Source of the DNA: MED-G20 sp038108155
GTDB taxonomy: Bacteria > Bacteroidota > Bacteroidia > Flavobacteriales_D > Parvicellaceae
Assembly (NCBI GenBank): GCA_038108155.1
Contig: JAYNHP010000001.1
Location: 69,033-133,032 of the forward strand
DNA length: 64,000 bases
Direction: 5' to 3'
Position numbers and translations under genes: made by a program
The notes under the pieces: generated by a model
What the model saw: the letters and a program-made list of their open reading frames with translations, nothing else
Told to the model about the DNA's origin: nothing
Database searches by the model: none
Shown here: one piece after another, positions 52,982-61,538 of the stretch
How positions within the stretch are numbered: position 1 is the first letter of the stretch
Layout of the letters: every line of letters starts with the position of its first letter

Positions 52982-53648
52982 TACTTATTAATTCTACATC
53001 AAAGATTAATGTACTGTAGGGTCCAATTTGTGGTCCTGCACCTCTTTCTCCATAAGCTAAATCATAAGGAACATATAGTTTCCACTTAGATCCTACAGAC
53101 ATAAGTTGTAGAGCTTCTGTCCATCCTTTAATTACTCCTCCTACAGGAAAACTTGCCGGTTCTCCTCTGTCAACAGAACTATCAAAAACAGTTCCATCTA
53201 TTAATGTGCCATGATAATGAGTAGTTACATTATCTTCAATGGTAGGTTTAGGTCCTGTTCCATTGTTGATTACTTCATATTGAAGACCACTAGCAAGAGT
53301 TGTTACTCCTTCTCTTTTACCATTTTCACGCAAAAAATTTATACCTTCTTCTATAACAGATTCGCTTTGTTGTTGTTGTTTTTTTGTAAAGTAACTTTGT
53401 ATAATGGCTTGAGCTTGATTATCACTAATCTTAGCTTCAACATCTTTTTCTAGGACGTCTTTTATGCCAGCTTCAAAATTATTTAGATTAATGTCTTCAA
53501 ATTGTTTTTTAATATTTTCTCCAATGTTCACTCCCAAACTATAGCTAACTGAGTCTAACTCAGTGACTAAATTTGCAGCTTGATTTGGTTTCTCTGACTT
53601 ACATGCTATAAACAGCATTAGAGAGGATAGGACTATTGTGTTTTTCAT
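52974..53648 (-). CDS. FKBP-type peptidyl-prolyl isomerase, lipoprotein (FkpA-like)
   Basis: Extracytoplasmic folding factor. The signal peptide ends at a lipobox giving Cys16 (LMLFIAC), so it is a lipoprotein. An N-terminal dimerisation region (VSYSLGVNIGENIKKQFEDI) and the FKBP domain with VTTHYHGTLIDGTVFDSSVD, IKGWTEALQLMSVGSKW and YGERGAGPQIGPYSTLIFDV follow. Length is 224 residues. It lies one base downstream of a paralogue of almost equal length. Confidence 0.92.
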   Translation of the reverse strand: MKNTIVLSSLMLFIACKSEKPNQAANLVTELDSVSYSLGVNIGENIKKQFEDINLNNFEAGIKDVLEKDVEAKISDNQAQAIIQSYFTKKQQQQSESVIEEGINFLRENGKREGVTTLASGLQYEVINNGTGPKPTIEDNVTTHYHGTLIDGTVFDSSVDRGEPASFPVGGVIKGWTEALQLMSVGSKWKLYVPYDLAYGERGAGPQIGPYSTLIFDVELISIN

Positions 53649-53649
53649 T

Positions 53650-54321
53650 TTAATTTATACTTATTAGTTCAACTTCAAAAATTAGAGTAGTAAATGGACC
53701 AATTTTTGGGCCAGCTCCCCTTTCTCCATATGCTAAATCATAGGGAACAAATAGTCTCCATTTTGATCCAACATTCATTAATTGCAATGCTTCAGTCCAT
53801 CCTTTAATTACACCACTTACTGGGAAACTTGCTGGTTCTCCCCTCTCAACAGAACTATCAAAAACTGTTCCGTCAATTAAGGTTCCATGGTAATGTGTAG
53901 TAACTTGGTCATTTAAAGTTGGCTTGGCACCTTCTCCATTTTTAATTACTTCATATTGCAATCCACTTTCCAAAGTAACTACGTTTTCCTTTTTACTATT
54001 TTCAGCTAAAAACTTTCTACCTTCTTCAACCACAGACTCACTTGCTTTGGCTTGTTGTTTGGTAAAATATTCTTGAATTGTTTTTTGCGCGTCGGCTCCC
54101 GAAATACTAGGTTTTTTATTGTCGTCTAATACATCTTTTATTGCAGCTTCGAAATTTTTAAGATCAATGTCTGGAAACTGTGTTTTTATATTTTCTCCAA
54201 TATTTACCCCTAGGCTATAACTTACAGAGTCTATTTCGTTATTTAGTTTTTGTGCGGACATTTTTATATTAGTTGTTAAGTTGGCTATAATTAATAATGT
54301 AAGAAATTTAAATTTTTTCAT
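53650..54321 (-). CDS. FKBP-type peptidyl-prolyl isomerase, periplasmic (FkpA-like)
   Basis: Paralogue of the next gene downstream, with the same layout and nearly identical FKBP core (VTTHYHGTLIDGTVFDSS, IKGWTEALQLMNVGSKW, YGERGAGPKIGPFTTLIFEV). The signal peptide ends TNIKMSAQ without a lipobox cysteine, so this copy should be soluble in the periplasm. Length is 223 residues. A tandem duplication with split localisation is inferred. Confidence 0.92.
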   Translation of the reverse strand: MKKFKFLTLLIIANLTTNIKMSAQKLNNEIDSVSYSLGVNIGENIKTQFPDIDLKNFEAAIKDVLDDNKKPSISGADAQKTIQEYFTKQQAKASESVVEEGRKFLAENSKKENVVTLESGLQYEVIKNGEGAKPTLNDQVTTHYHGTLIDGTVFDSSVERGEPASFPVSGVIKGWTEALQLMNVGSKWRLFVPYDLAYGERGAGPKIGPFTTLIFEVELISIN

Positions 54322-54359
54322 AATTTGAATAATAAAACGTAGTTTGGTTTAAATCCTTT

Positions 54360-54899
54360 CTAACCACTTTTCCTTTGTGGTGTTTGAATTTTTTTAGGAA
54401 TTTGTTTTCTTATTGAAGTATTGCTCTTTTTTGAAATTTTTTTTATCGGCTTCTTATCAGATTTATCCACCTTTAAAATTTCTTTTTCTGTTTTAGAATC
54501 TTCTTTTTCTGACTTTTTAAGTTTTAACTTTTTGGTTTTGTGTAGAAGATTGTACCATTGAAAAAGTTTTTTAATATCGGAGTTGTAGACTTGTTCTTTG
54601 TCGTAATTTGGAACAAATTCTTCTAGTTTTGCACGCAATTTTTCTGGGCTCTCAGAATGATCAATTGTAGCTTTTCCTCCGTTAGATTCGTATATTTTCC
54701 TGTAAATATCTGAAAGCAAAACTTCTTCATCATAAGTGTAAATGCTTATGTCTGACAAGGCACTAATTCTATTTGTATTAAATATTGGAAATCTCTTTTT
54801 GTCGGTGATTGACTCAACAATCACATTGTTTTTGGATTTTCCAACTGTCCTGAATAACCCAGACTTTCCAGAAATTGATATGATGTCTTTTAAATCCAT
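54360..54899 (-). CDS. DUF5606 family protein
   Basis: Conserved Bacteroidota protein of unknown function. The N-terminal region MDLKDIISISGKSGLFRTVG with VIVESITDKKRFPIF and SALSDISIYT is the DUF5606 signature; a second conserved block is KLEEFVPNYDKEQVYNSDIK near residue 92. The C-terminal 55 residues are Lys/Ser-rich and disordered. Length is 179 residues. Confidence 0.75.
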   Translation of the reverse strand: MDLKDIISISGKSGLFRTVGKSKNNVIVESITDKKRFPIFNTNRISALSDISIYTYDEEVLLSDIYRKIYESNGGKATIDHSESPEKLRAKLEEFVPNYDKEQVYNSDIKKLFQWYNLLHKTKKLKLKKSEKEDSKTEKEILKVDKSDKKPIKKISKKSNTSIRKQIPKKIQTPQRKSG

Positions 54900-54926
54900 A
54901 ATTTATTTATGGCGCAAATCTAATAA

Positions 54927-55083
54927 TTATTCTATAACTAACTTTATTGGTTTAAAGTTTGATTGATTTTTAATTTTCAACAAGTATATACCACTACTTT
55001 CGCTAATACCATCAAATACGAATTCGTTTTCATTGGAGGAAAATGATTTAACAGTCTTTCAAATTTGAATATATAACTACAAT
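54927..55083 (-). pseudogene. Remnant of a type IX secretion C-terminal sorting domain
   Basis: In the 249-base gap between DUF5606 and the nuclease-like gene, the minus strand reads KTVKSFSSNENEFVFDG, then ISESSGIYLLKIKNQSNFKP and IKLVIE before a TAA at 54929-54927. This is the typical end of T9SS type A sorting domains (pattern GIYLLKI...IKLVI). Just upstream, one base out of frame, IVVIYSNLK continues the expected VxIYxxLGK part. Further upstream all frames contain stops. It is therefore the decayed tail of a lost secreted protein. Confidence 0.6.
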
Positions 55084-55148
55084 TTATCACTTTTCAATTA
55101 AATTTTTATTATACTTTTAACAGATTAGAGTTAAGAAATTACTTTTTT

Positions 55149-55586
55149 TTAATCTATGGTGTATTCTGGAATTTCTTTTATGTAGCTTACTTTCTTCAAT
55201 TCTAAATCAATTTTTATACAATAAGTTTTTAATCCATTGGTGAGAACAATAAAACTTGCAGCTAACTTATTTTGATATGATAAAACTTGATCTAAGGTCT
55301 TTTGTTCAATTTTTACTTTTGGTGATTTACACTCTATTATAATATGCGGCTTGCCAAACTCATCAAATACCAATAAATCAAATCTTTTATTTAGCCCATT
55401 AACAACAATTTTTTTTTCAATTGCGATTAAACTTTTAGGATATTTTTTTACCAAATTCAAATACTTCCAAAATTGTTGTCTAACCAACTCCTCTGGTGTG
55501 GATAATATCCATTTTTTTCTAAGCTCGTCAAATAAATATTCTTTCGAATTAACTACCTTAGTTTTTAGGGAAAATGAAATATCCAT
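55149..55586 (-). CDS. HsdR N-terminal-domain-like nuclease fold protein
   Basis: The 145-residue protein resembles the N-terminal PD-(D/E)xK domain of type I restriction subunit R. Catalytic pattern: RFDLLVFDEFGKPHIIIECK, with Asp and the ExK pair, preceded by EELVRQQFWKYL. There are no helicase, methylase or specificity genes nearby, so this is the stand-alone form found next to holA in many Flavobacteriia, not a restriction system. Its role is unknown. Divergent from holA with 19 bases between starts. Confidence 0.72.
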   Translation of the reverse strand: MDISFSLKTKVVNSKEYLFDELRKKWILSTPEELVRQQFWKYLNLVKKYPKSLIAIEKKIVVNGLNKRFDLLVFDEFGKPHIIIECKSPKVKIEQKTLDQVLSYQNKLAASFIVLTNGLKTYCIKIDLELKKVSYIKEIPEYTID

Positions 55587-55605
55587 ATTTTATAAATTTA
55601 AAGAA

Positions 55606-56610
55606 TTGAATTTTAAAGAAATCATAAAATCTATTGAAAACAGAACTTTTCAGCCAATTTACTTCTTAAATGGTGAAAACACTTATTTTATAGATAAGAT
55701 AACTGAAAAAATATTGGATTCTGTTCTTCAAGAGTCTGAAAAAGATTTTAACCAAACTATTTTATATGGAAAGGATGCTAGTATTGATTCTATCTTAGAT
55801 ATTTCAAAAAGATACCCAGTTATGGCATCCCATCAATTGGTAATCGTTAAGGAAGCCCAACATCTTTCTAGAAGTTTAGGACAATTGGAGCAATATTTTA
55901 AAAATCCTGTTCCAACTACCATTTTGGTATTCTGTTTTAAAGGGAAAAAAATCGATAAAAGAAAATCATTTGGCAAACTTCTTTCTAAAAGCAATTTTTT
56001 GTTTGATTTTGAATTGGTTAAAGATTACCAACTTCCAGATTGGATTCTAAATTGTGCTAAAATTAATAATCTAGCTATTGACTCTAAAGCAATTGTTTTA
56101 CTTTCTGAGTTTCTTGGAAATGATTTGTCAGAAATTGAAAAAAACATTCAAAAGTTAAAGTTACTTACCAAAGACTCTCAAGTTGTAGATGCTGAGATGG
56201 TTCAAAAACATATTGGATTTTCTAAAGACTATAATCTCTTTGAATTAACCGATGCTATAGCTGCTATGAATATTCAAAAAGCTAGTTTTATTGCTTATCA
56301 TTTTGGAAAGAATAGTAAAAATCATCCAATTGTTGTTACTATAGGTCACCTTTATGGCTTTTTCACTAAACTGATGAAATTTCATTTTTACAAAGACAAT
56401 ATGGGCGACAGTCAATTAGCAGGAAAGATTGGAGTTCATCCATTTTTTTTAAAACAATATAAACAAGCATCTAAATTCTACTCCAAATCCAAGTTAGCTA
56501 AAATATTATCACAGCTGAGACACTATGATTTGATGAGTAAAGGAGTTTTTGCCCAAAACACCTCACACGAGGAAATCTTGAAAGAAATGATTTTTAAAAT
56601 AATGCATTAA
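55606..56610 (+). CDS. holA: DNA polymerase III delta subunit HolA
   Basis: Clamp-loader subunit that opens the sliding clamp. N-terminal QPIYFLNGENTYFIDKIT, then RYPVMASHQLVIVKEAQHL near residue 65 and the C-terminal helical collar (KIGVHPFFLKQYKQASKFYS). The start is TTG at 55606 (MNFKEIIKSIENRTFQP); the open frame extends further upstream only in antisense to the neighbouring gene. Length is 334 residues. Confidence 0.88.
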   Translation: MNFKEIIKSIENRTFQPIYFLNGENTYFIDKITEKILDSVLQESEKDFNQTILYGKDASIDSILDISKRYPVMASHQLVIVKEAQHLSRSLGQLEQYFKNPVPTTILVFCFKGKKIDKRKSFGKLLSKSNFLFDFELVKDYQLPDWILNCAKINNLAIDSKAIVLLSEFLGNDLSEIEKNIQKLKLLTKDSQVVDAEMVQKHIGFSKDYNLFELTDAIAAMNIQKASFIAYHFGKNSKNHPIVVTIGHLYGFFTKLMKFHFYKDNMGDSQLAGKIGVHPFFLKQYKQASKFYSKSKLAKILSQLRHYDLMSKGVFAQNTSHEEILKEMIFKIMH

Positions 56611-56620
56611 ATTTTAATAC

Positions 56621-57631
56621 ATGATTGATTTAAGAAGCGATACTGTTACCAAACCGTCTAAAGAAATGAAGACTTTTATGATGGATGCTGTTCTTGGAGA
56701 CGATGTTTTTCAAGACGATCCAACGGTTAAAGAACTTGAAGAGAAAACCGCTAGAATGTTTGGTCATGAAGCAGGTTTGTTTTGCTCTTCAGGAACAATG
56801 ACTAATCAGATAGCCTTAATGGTTTATTTGCGACCTGGAGACGAAGTAATATGTAGCAGTGAAGCCCATATATACAATTATGAAGGAGGAGGAATTGCAA
56901 GAAATTCTGGAGCTTCTGCAAGATTAATAAATAGAAATAGTGGCATTGTATATTTAGAAGAAATAATTGATAATATTAACCCAGATGATATTCATTATCC
57001 AGTAACCAATTTAGTAGCTTTAGAAAACACAATAAATAGGGGGGGAGGGGTTTGTTATCCAATAACTGAAATTGAGAAAATTTCTAAGTTTTGTAGATCT
57101 AAAAATATTCCACTTCATTTAGATGGAGCAAGACTTTTCAATGCTCTTGTAAAAACTGGTGTTAAATCCAACTACATAGGTCCATTATTCGATTCAATTT
57201 CAATTTGTTTTTCCAAAGGATTGGGAGCTCCAGTAGGTTCTGTTTTAGTAGGATCTAAAGATTTTATTCAAAAAGCAAGAAGAGTTAGAAAAGTTATTGG
57301 CGGAGGAATGAGACAAGTAGGTATGCTGGCTGCAGCTGGAATATATGCTCTAGAAAATAATATTGAAAGACTTGCTGTAGATCATCATCATGCAGATTTA
57401 TTAGCTGAGGGGTTGAGAAATTGCACTTGGATTGAAAGAGTTATGAAGGTAGAAACCAATATTGTAATTGGCTATATGAAAGAAGGTTTTCAAAACTCTA
57501 ATTTTGTGGAAAAATTACAAAAACTAGGAGTTTCTATTGTTTTGTTTGGTAAAGGAAGAATAAGAATGGTGACACACTTAGATGTCTCTAGAGAAGATAT
57601 TGATAAGGTAATATCATTACTTAAATTCTAA
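56621..57631 (+). CDS. ltaE: Low-specificity L-threonine aldolase
   Basis: PLP enzyme that splits threonine or allo-threonine to glycine and acetaldehyde. IDLRSDTVTKPS at the start, GDDVFQDDPTVKELEEKTA, SSGTMTNQIAL, HLDGARLFNA and the PLP lysine in CFSKGLGAPVGSVL (about residue 199) are all present. Length is 336 residues. The 3' end overlaps the convergent SDR gene by 15 bases. Confidence 0.93.
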   Translation: MIDLRSDTVTKPSKEMKTFMMDAVLGDDVFQDDPTVKELEEKTARMFGHEAGLFCSSGTMTNQIALMVYLRPGDEVICSSEAHIYNYEGGGIARNSGASARLINRNSGIVYLEEIIDNINPDDIHYPVTNLVALENTINRGGGVCYPITEIEKISKFCRSKNIPLHLDGARLFNALVKTGVKSNYIGPLFDSISICFSKGLGAPVGSVLVGSKDFIQKARRVRKVIGGGMRQVGMLAAAGIYALENNIERLAVDHHHADLLAEGLRNCTWIERVMKVETNIVIGYMKEGFQNSNFVEKLQKLGVSIVLFGKGRIRMVTHLDVSREDIDKVISLLKF

Positions 57632-58618
57632 AATATATTTTGTTGTATTTTCTATTGCATCTTCAATAGAAATGAATTTATAACCAATTTGATTTATTAT
57701 TTTTTCATTGCTGTAATAATTCTTTTGTGAAGATGTTTTTGCTGTTTCTTTAGTAATTTTTGGACTTTTCCTTGTTATCAAACTAATTAAATATTCCATC
57801 CTCCATGCAAAATTCATTAATCCTTTTGAAGCAACATAGGATGGAGGTTTAACATTCAAAGATTTAGAAATCTTTTTAAAAACGGACTCATAGGAAAGAT
57901 TTTCTGCAACTAAAATATACCTTTCTGAGCTTAAGGACGAATTCATTAGTTCTATAATAGAATTAGAAACATCCCTTACATCTACAAAACCATTAAGTCC
58001 TGAAGGGTAAAATGAAAGTCCAGAATTAATTTTTTTAAATAAAGCCGTACTTGATCTATTCCATGTGGATGGACCAATAATAATTCCTGGGTTAACTATT
58101 ACAGATTGTAGACCTTCTTGAACTCCTCTCCAAACCTCATTTTCTGCTTTATTTTTACTAATAGCATAAAAACTATTGTCGTTACTCTCTACCCAACTAT
58201 TAATTTCAGAATACTCTCCATTTCCTTTTCTTCCAATAGCAGCTACAGAACTTATGTGGCCAAGTTTTTTTACATTATATTCTAAGCATGCGTTTACAAT
58301 ATTTGCAGTTCCTTTAATATTGATGTTAGACATCTTAGACTGATCTCTTTTTAAAAAACTCACAATTGCTGCACTGTGGTATACATGATCTACACCCTTT
58401 ACTGTGTCAAAAACTTGAACTACATCTTCAATATCCATTTCTACCCATTCAATCTTACTCAGTAATGATTCTTTGTTGTAAAACTTGAAAAGTTTTTTAA
58501 CGTTTTCAAGTCTAGAATTTTTAGTAAAAGTTGCTTTTACTTTTTCTCCTTTTGACAAAAGATCTAATAAAATATGCATTCCTACCAAGCCTGTGGCCCC
58601 AGTGACTAGATTATTCAT
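57617..58618 (-). CDS. NAD-dependent epimerase/dehydratase (extended SDR)
   Basis: Rossmann-fold reductase or epimerase. NAD motif VTGATGLVGMHILLDLL (residues 4-20), SSVAAIG with the catalytic serine, and YAISKNKAE with the YxxxK pair near residue 152. VNPGIIIGPSTWNRSSTALF follows. Length is 333 residues. Resembles dihydroflavonol-4-reductase-like SDRs; the substrate cannot be named. Confidence 0.85.
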   Translation of the reverse strand: MNNLVTGATGLVGMHILLDLLSKGEKVKATFTKNSRLENVKKLFKFYNKESLLSKIEWVEMDIEDVVQVFDTVKGVDHVYHSAAIVSFLKRDQSKMSNINIKGTANIVNACLEYNVKKLGHISSVAAIGRKGNGEYSEINSWVESNDNSFYAISKNKAENEVWRGVQEGLQSVIVNPGIIIGPSTWNRSSTALFKKINSGLSFYPSGLNGFVDVRDVSNSIIELMNSSLSSERYILVAENLSYESVFKKISKSLNVKPPSYVASKGLMNFAWRMEYLISLITRKSPKITKETAKTSSQKNYYSNEKIINQIGYKFISIEDAIENTTKYILEFK

Positions 58619-58664
58619 TTTTAAGAATTAATTTTTTTAAACCTTTTAATATTAAATTCAATAA

Positions 58665-58698
58665 TTTGATTTTAATTTATGTGAAACAAATATATTTG
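58665..58698 (+). promoter_or_regulatory. Bacteroidota-type promoter of tyrS
   Basis: TTTG (58665-58668), 22 bases, TATATTTG (58691-58698): both elements match the TTTG / TAnnTTTG consensus within the usual spacing. Transcription would begin near 58705, about 20 bases before the TTG start of tyrS. Confidence 0.6.
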
Positions 58699-58724
58699 TT
58701 AATTATCAATAATAAGAACTGAAA

Positions 58725-60005
58725 TTGAATTTTGTACAAGAGTTGAAATGGAGAGGTATGATTCACGACATCATGCCAAAAACCGAAGAGTTGGTAAATG
58801 ATAATAAAATTTCTGGTTATATAGGATTTGACCCTACTTCAGATTCTCTTCATATTGGAAGTTTGGTTCAAATAATGACTTTGGTTCTTTTTCAAAAGCA
58901 TGGCCACAAACCATATATTTTAGTTGGTGGTGCTACTGGAATGGTTGGTGATCCTTCAGGAAAATCTAAAGAAAGAAATCTTCTAAACGAGAAGGAACTC
59001 AATAAAAATATATCAGCTATCCAAAAACAGTTGTCTAAATTTCTTGTTTTTGATGACTCAGAAAATAGCGCTGTAATTGTTAACAATAACGATTGGTTTA
59101 AAAACTTTAGTTTTTTAGACTTTATTAGAGATGTTGGTAAGCATATTACTGTCAATTATATGATGTCCAAAGATTCTGTTAAAAAACGTTTAGAAACAGG
59201 GATATCTTTTACAGAGTTTAGTTACCAGTTAGTACAGGGCTATGATTTTTACTGGCTCTATAAAAACCATAATTGCTTAGTACAATTAGGAGGCTCTGAC
59301 CAGTGGGGGAATATTGTTACTGGTACCGAACTAATTAGAAGAATTGATGGAGGTTCAGCCTATGCAATAACAACTCCATTAGTTCAAAAAGCAGACGGTA
59401 CTAAGTTTGGCAAGACAGAATCTGGAAATATTTGGTTAGATCCTAAAAAAACATCTCCTTATAAATTCTACCAGTATTGGATAAACTCAAGTGATTCAGA
59501 TGCGGAAAACTATATTAAAATTTTCACCCTTTTTGATAAAGAAAAAATTGAAGATTTAATAGCTGAGCATAAAACAAATCCCGGTCTTAGAGTATTGCAA
59601 AACACACTTGCAAAATATATAACTACTATGATTCATGGAGAAGATCAGTATTTAGCTGCTAAAGAAGCATCTTCTATCTTATTTAAAAAAGGCGATGATG
59701 CAGTTGTTGCTTTAAAATCTCTTTCCAAAGAAGTTTTTTTAGAAATATTTGAAGGAGTTCCTCAAGCTGAAATTAACAAAGACACAGTTTCAAAAGGGAT
59801 GCCAATTATTAATGCACTAGTAGAAAGTTCGGGGTTTTTAAAATCTAATGGTGAGGCAAGAAGAGCAATTGGTGAGAATTCTATCTCACTAAATAAGGCT
59901 AAGGTAGATTTGGACACTATCATAACTAATGATGATTTAATTGACGACAAGTATCTTTTATTGCAAAGAGGAAAGAAAAATTACTTTATAATATTTGTAA
60001 GTTAA
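58725..60005 (+). CDS. tyrS: Tyrosyl-tRNA synthetase
   Basis: Class I synthetase. HIGH-like motif HIGS (residues 43-46), KMSKS-like KFGKT (227-231), and the tyrosine pocket YDFYWLY, with GGSDQWGNIV; the C-terminal S4 RNA-binding domain is near residues 360-424. Length is 426 residues. The start is TTG at 58725, supported by the family N-terminus NFVQELKWRGMIHDI and by the promoter just upstream. It shares four bases with the stop of the convergent gene. Confidence 0.95.
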   Translation: MNFVQELKWRGMIHDIMPKTEELVNDNKISGYIGFDPTSDSLHIGSLVQIMTLVLFQKHGHKPYILVGGATGMVGDPSGKSKERNLLNEKELNKNISAIQKQLSKFLVFDDSENSAVIVNNNDWFKNFSFLDFIRDVGKHITVNYMMSKDSVKKRLETGISFTEFSYQLVQGYDFYWLYKNHNCLVQLGGSDQWGNIVTGTELIRRIDGGSAYAITTPLVQKADGTKFGKTESGNIWLDPKKTSPYKFYQYWINSSDSDAENYIKIFTLFDKEKIEDLIAEHKTNPGLRVLQNTLAKYITTMIHGEDQYLAAKEASSILFKKGDDAVVALKSLSKEVFLEIFEGVPQAEINKDTVSKGMPIINALVESSGFLKSNGEARRAIGENSISLNKAKVDLDTIITNDDLIDDKYLLLQRGKKNYFIIFVS

Positions 60006-60976
60006 AAAGAAAGCAGATTACATCCTCTAACCTCAGATTGGTCAAACCTTCCTAAAATCTCAAAACTATCTTTTTCAACTTCTTTTCCAATGTCTTGGGT
60101 TTCAATAAAAGAACAGCTGTAAATATTGGCTAGGTCTATTATATTGATTCCACCACTAGAATTAATTTTAGCCAATGAATATGGATCTTCAAAATCTCTA
60201 ATTATAAACTTCATCCATGGCGGTGTTTCAAATAATCCATTTTTTTTGGAGTAGGCTTGAGACAATAGTTCTGTCATTCCATATTCGCTATGAATAGCAT
60301 CTACATTAAATGCTTTTTTAAGTTGCTGGTGTAGTTCTTGTCTAACCATTTCTTTTCTCCTTCCCTTCATTCCACCTGTTTCCATTACTACCCAATTTTC
60401 TAAATTGAAAGAATCTAATTCTGAAAGCTCTAAAAGTGCATAACTTACTCCAATAAGTAAAACATTTTTATCTTTTAATTTTAAAATTAAATTCTTCAAT
60501 ACATTTAAATCGTAGTTGATATAATTACTTTCTGAATTTTCACTTTTATTAATGAATTTGTTTACCATGTAAATTAATGAGCTGTCTCCTTGATCTAGAT
60601 AAGATGGTAATAATGCCAATATAGTCCATTCCTTTGGGTCACTATAAAAGTATTTGAAACCAGCACTAAAAGACTGCTCATATAACTTTAAATCTTTTAC
60701 AAAGTGCCTACTTCTTACTGTGTTGGATGTTCCACTACTAAGAAAAGTTTTTTCTATTTTGGAGTTTTCTGCAATGATTTTGTTGTTTTTAAAAAAGTCA
60801 ATTGGTAGAAATGGAATTTCTTTGAAGTGATTTATTGACTTTGTTTGACTTTTAATTAAGTCAACATATTTTTTGTAAACAGGAATGTTTTTGTACTGAA
60901 ATTCAAATACTTCTAGTGCAACAGAATTGAATTCATCTTCGTTAGATATGTTAAATATTCTTTTAGAGAGGCTCAA
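60002..60976 (-). CDS. LuxE-like acyl-protein synthetase family protein
   Basis: Adenylate-forming enzyme related to LuxE. Seen: EIPFLPIDFFKNNKI, the phosphate loop LSSGTSNTVRSRH near residue 80, LALLPSYLDQGDSSLIYMV, METGGMKGRRKEM near residue 197, HSEYGMTELLSQAYS near residue 230 and a C-terminal DIGKEVEKDSFEILGR. Length is 324 residues, TTG start at 60976. No luxC or luxD is near; in Bacteroidota such proteins are thought to act in surface polysaccharide or lipid modification, which is not shown here. Confidence 0.8.
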   Translation of the reverse strand: MSLSKRIFNISNEDEFNSVALEVFEFQYKNIPVYKKYVDLIKSQTKSINHFKEIPFLPIDFFKNNKIIAENSKIEKTFLSSGTSNTVRSRHFVKDLKLYEQSFSAGFKYFYSDPKEWTILALLPSYLDQGDSSLIYMVNKFINKSENSESNYINYDLNVLKNLILKLKDKNVLLIGVSYALLELSELDSFNLENWVVMETGGMKGRRKEMVRQELHQQLKKAFNVDAIHSEYGMTELLSQAYSKKNGLFETPPWMKFIIRDFEDPYSLAKINSSGGINIIDLANIYSCSFIETQDIGKEVEKDSFEILGRFDQSEVRGCNLLSF

Positions 60977-61005
60977 AATATAACTAAATAGCTTAAATTT
61001 AAAAT

Positions 61006-61527
61006 ATGATAATATCTAAGTTAAAAATAGTTATTGTTTTCTTATCTATGTGTTTAATTTCTTGTCTCAAACCAGAGTCTTATCCAAATGAGCCAATTCT
61101 TGAATATTTGAGTTTTGAAGCCTTGTCGGACTCAGGAAAGTTAACTTTTTCTTTTACAGATGGTGATGGAAATATTGGATTAGATCAGAATCAATTAGAT
61201 GCTCCTTTTGATCCAGGGAGTTTTTATTATTACAATTGTTATATAAATTATTATGAAATGATGGATGGAGAGTGGGTAAGAGCAACCGCTGATCCACAAG
61301 GGAATAATTCTCCATTTGCTGATTCAATAACCTACAGTTACCGAATAGGCAATATGACTCCTGCTGGTCAGAATAAAGCTCTGAAAGGAGAAATTGAAGT
61401 AATCTTAGAGCCTTTTTACTTTAACCCAATATCAAACCATTCCGATAGTATAAAGTATTCAATTTTATTAATTGACCGATCTTTAAATAATAGCAATTTA
61501 ATATTTTCATCAACAATTGTACGTTGA
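61006..61527 (+). CDS. Predicted lipoprotein, unknown
   Basis: The protein of 173 residues has a signal peptide and lipobox (LSMCLISC, Cys20). The mature part has the beta-sandwich-like DGDGNIGL segment often seen in Bacteroidota lipoproteins, followed by YYYNCYINYYEMMDGEW and IKYSILLIDRSLNNSN. No catalytic motif. It overlaps the next gene slightly. Confidence 0.7.
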   Translation: MIISKLKIVIVFLSMCLISCLKPESYPNEPILEYLSFEALSDSGKLTFSFTDGDGNIGLDQNQLDAPFDPGSFYYYNCYINYYEMMDGEWVRATADPQGNNSPFADSITYSYRIGNMTPAGQNKALKGEIEVILEPFYFNPISNHSDSIKYSILLIDRSLNNSNLIFSSTIVR

Positions 61528-61538
61528 GCTATAATACC

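Noticed and set aside
55149..55586. Type I restriction system
   Set aside because: Only an HsdR N-domain-like protein is present; no helicase, methylase or specificity gene accompanies it.
55351..55605. Longer holA starting at ATG 55351
   Set aside because: This part is antisense to the HsdR-N-like gene; the family start is near TTG 55606.
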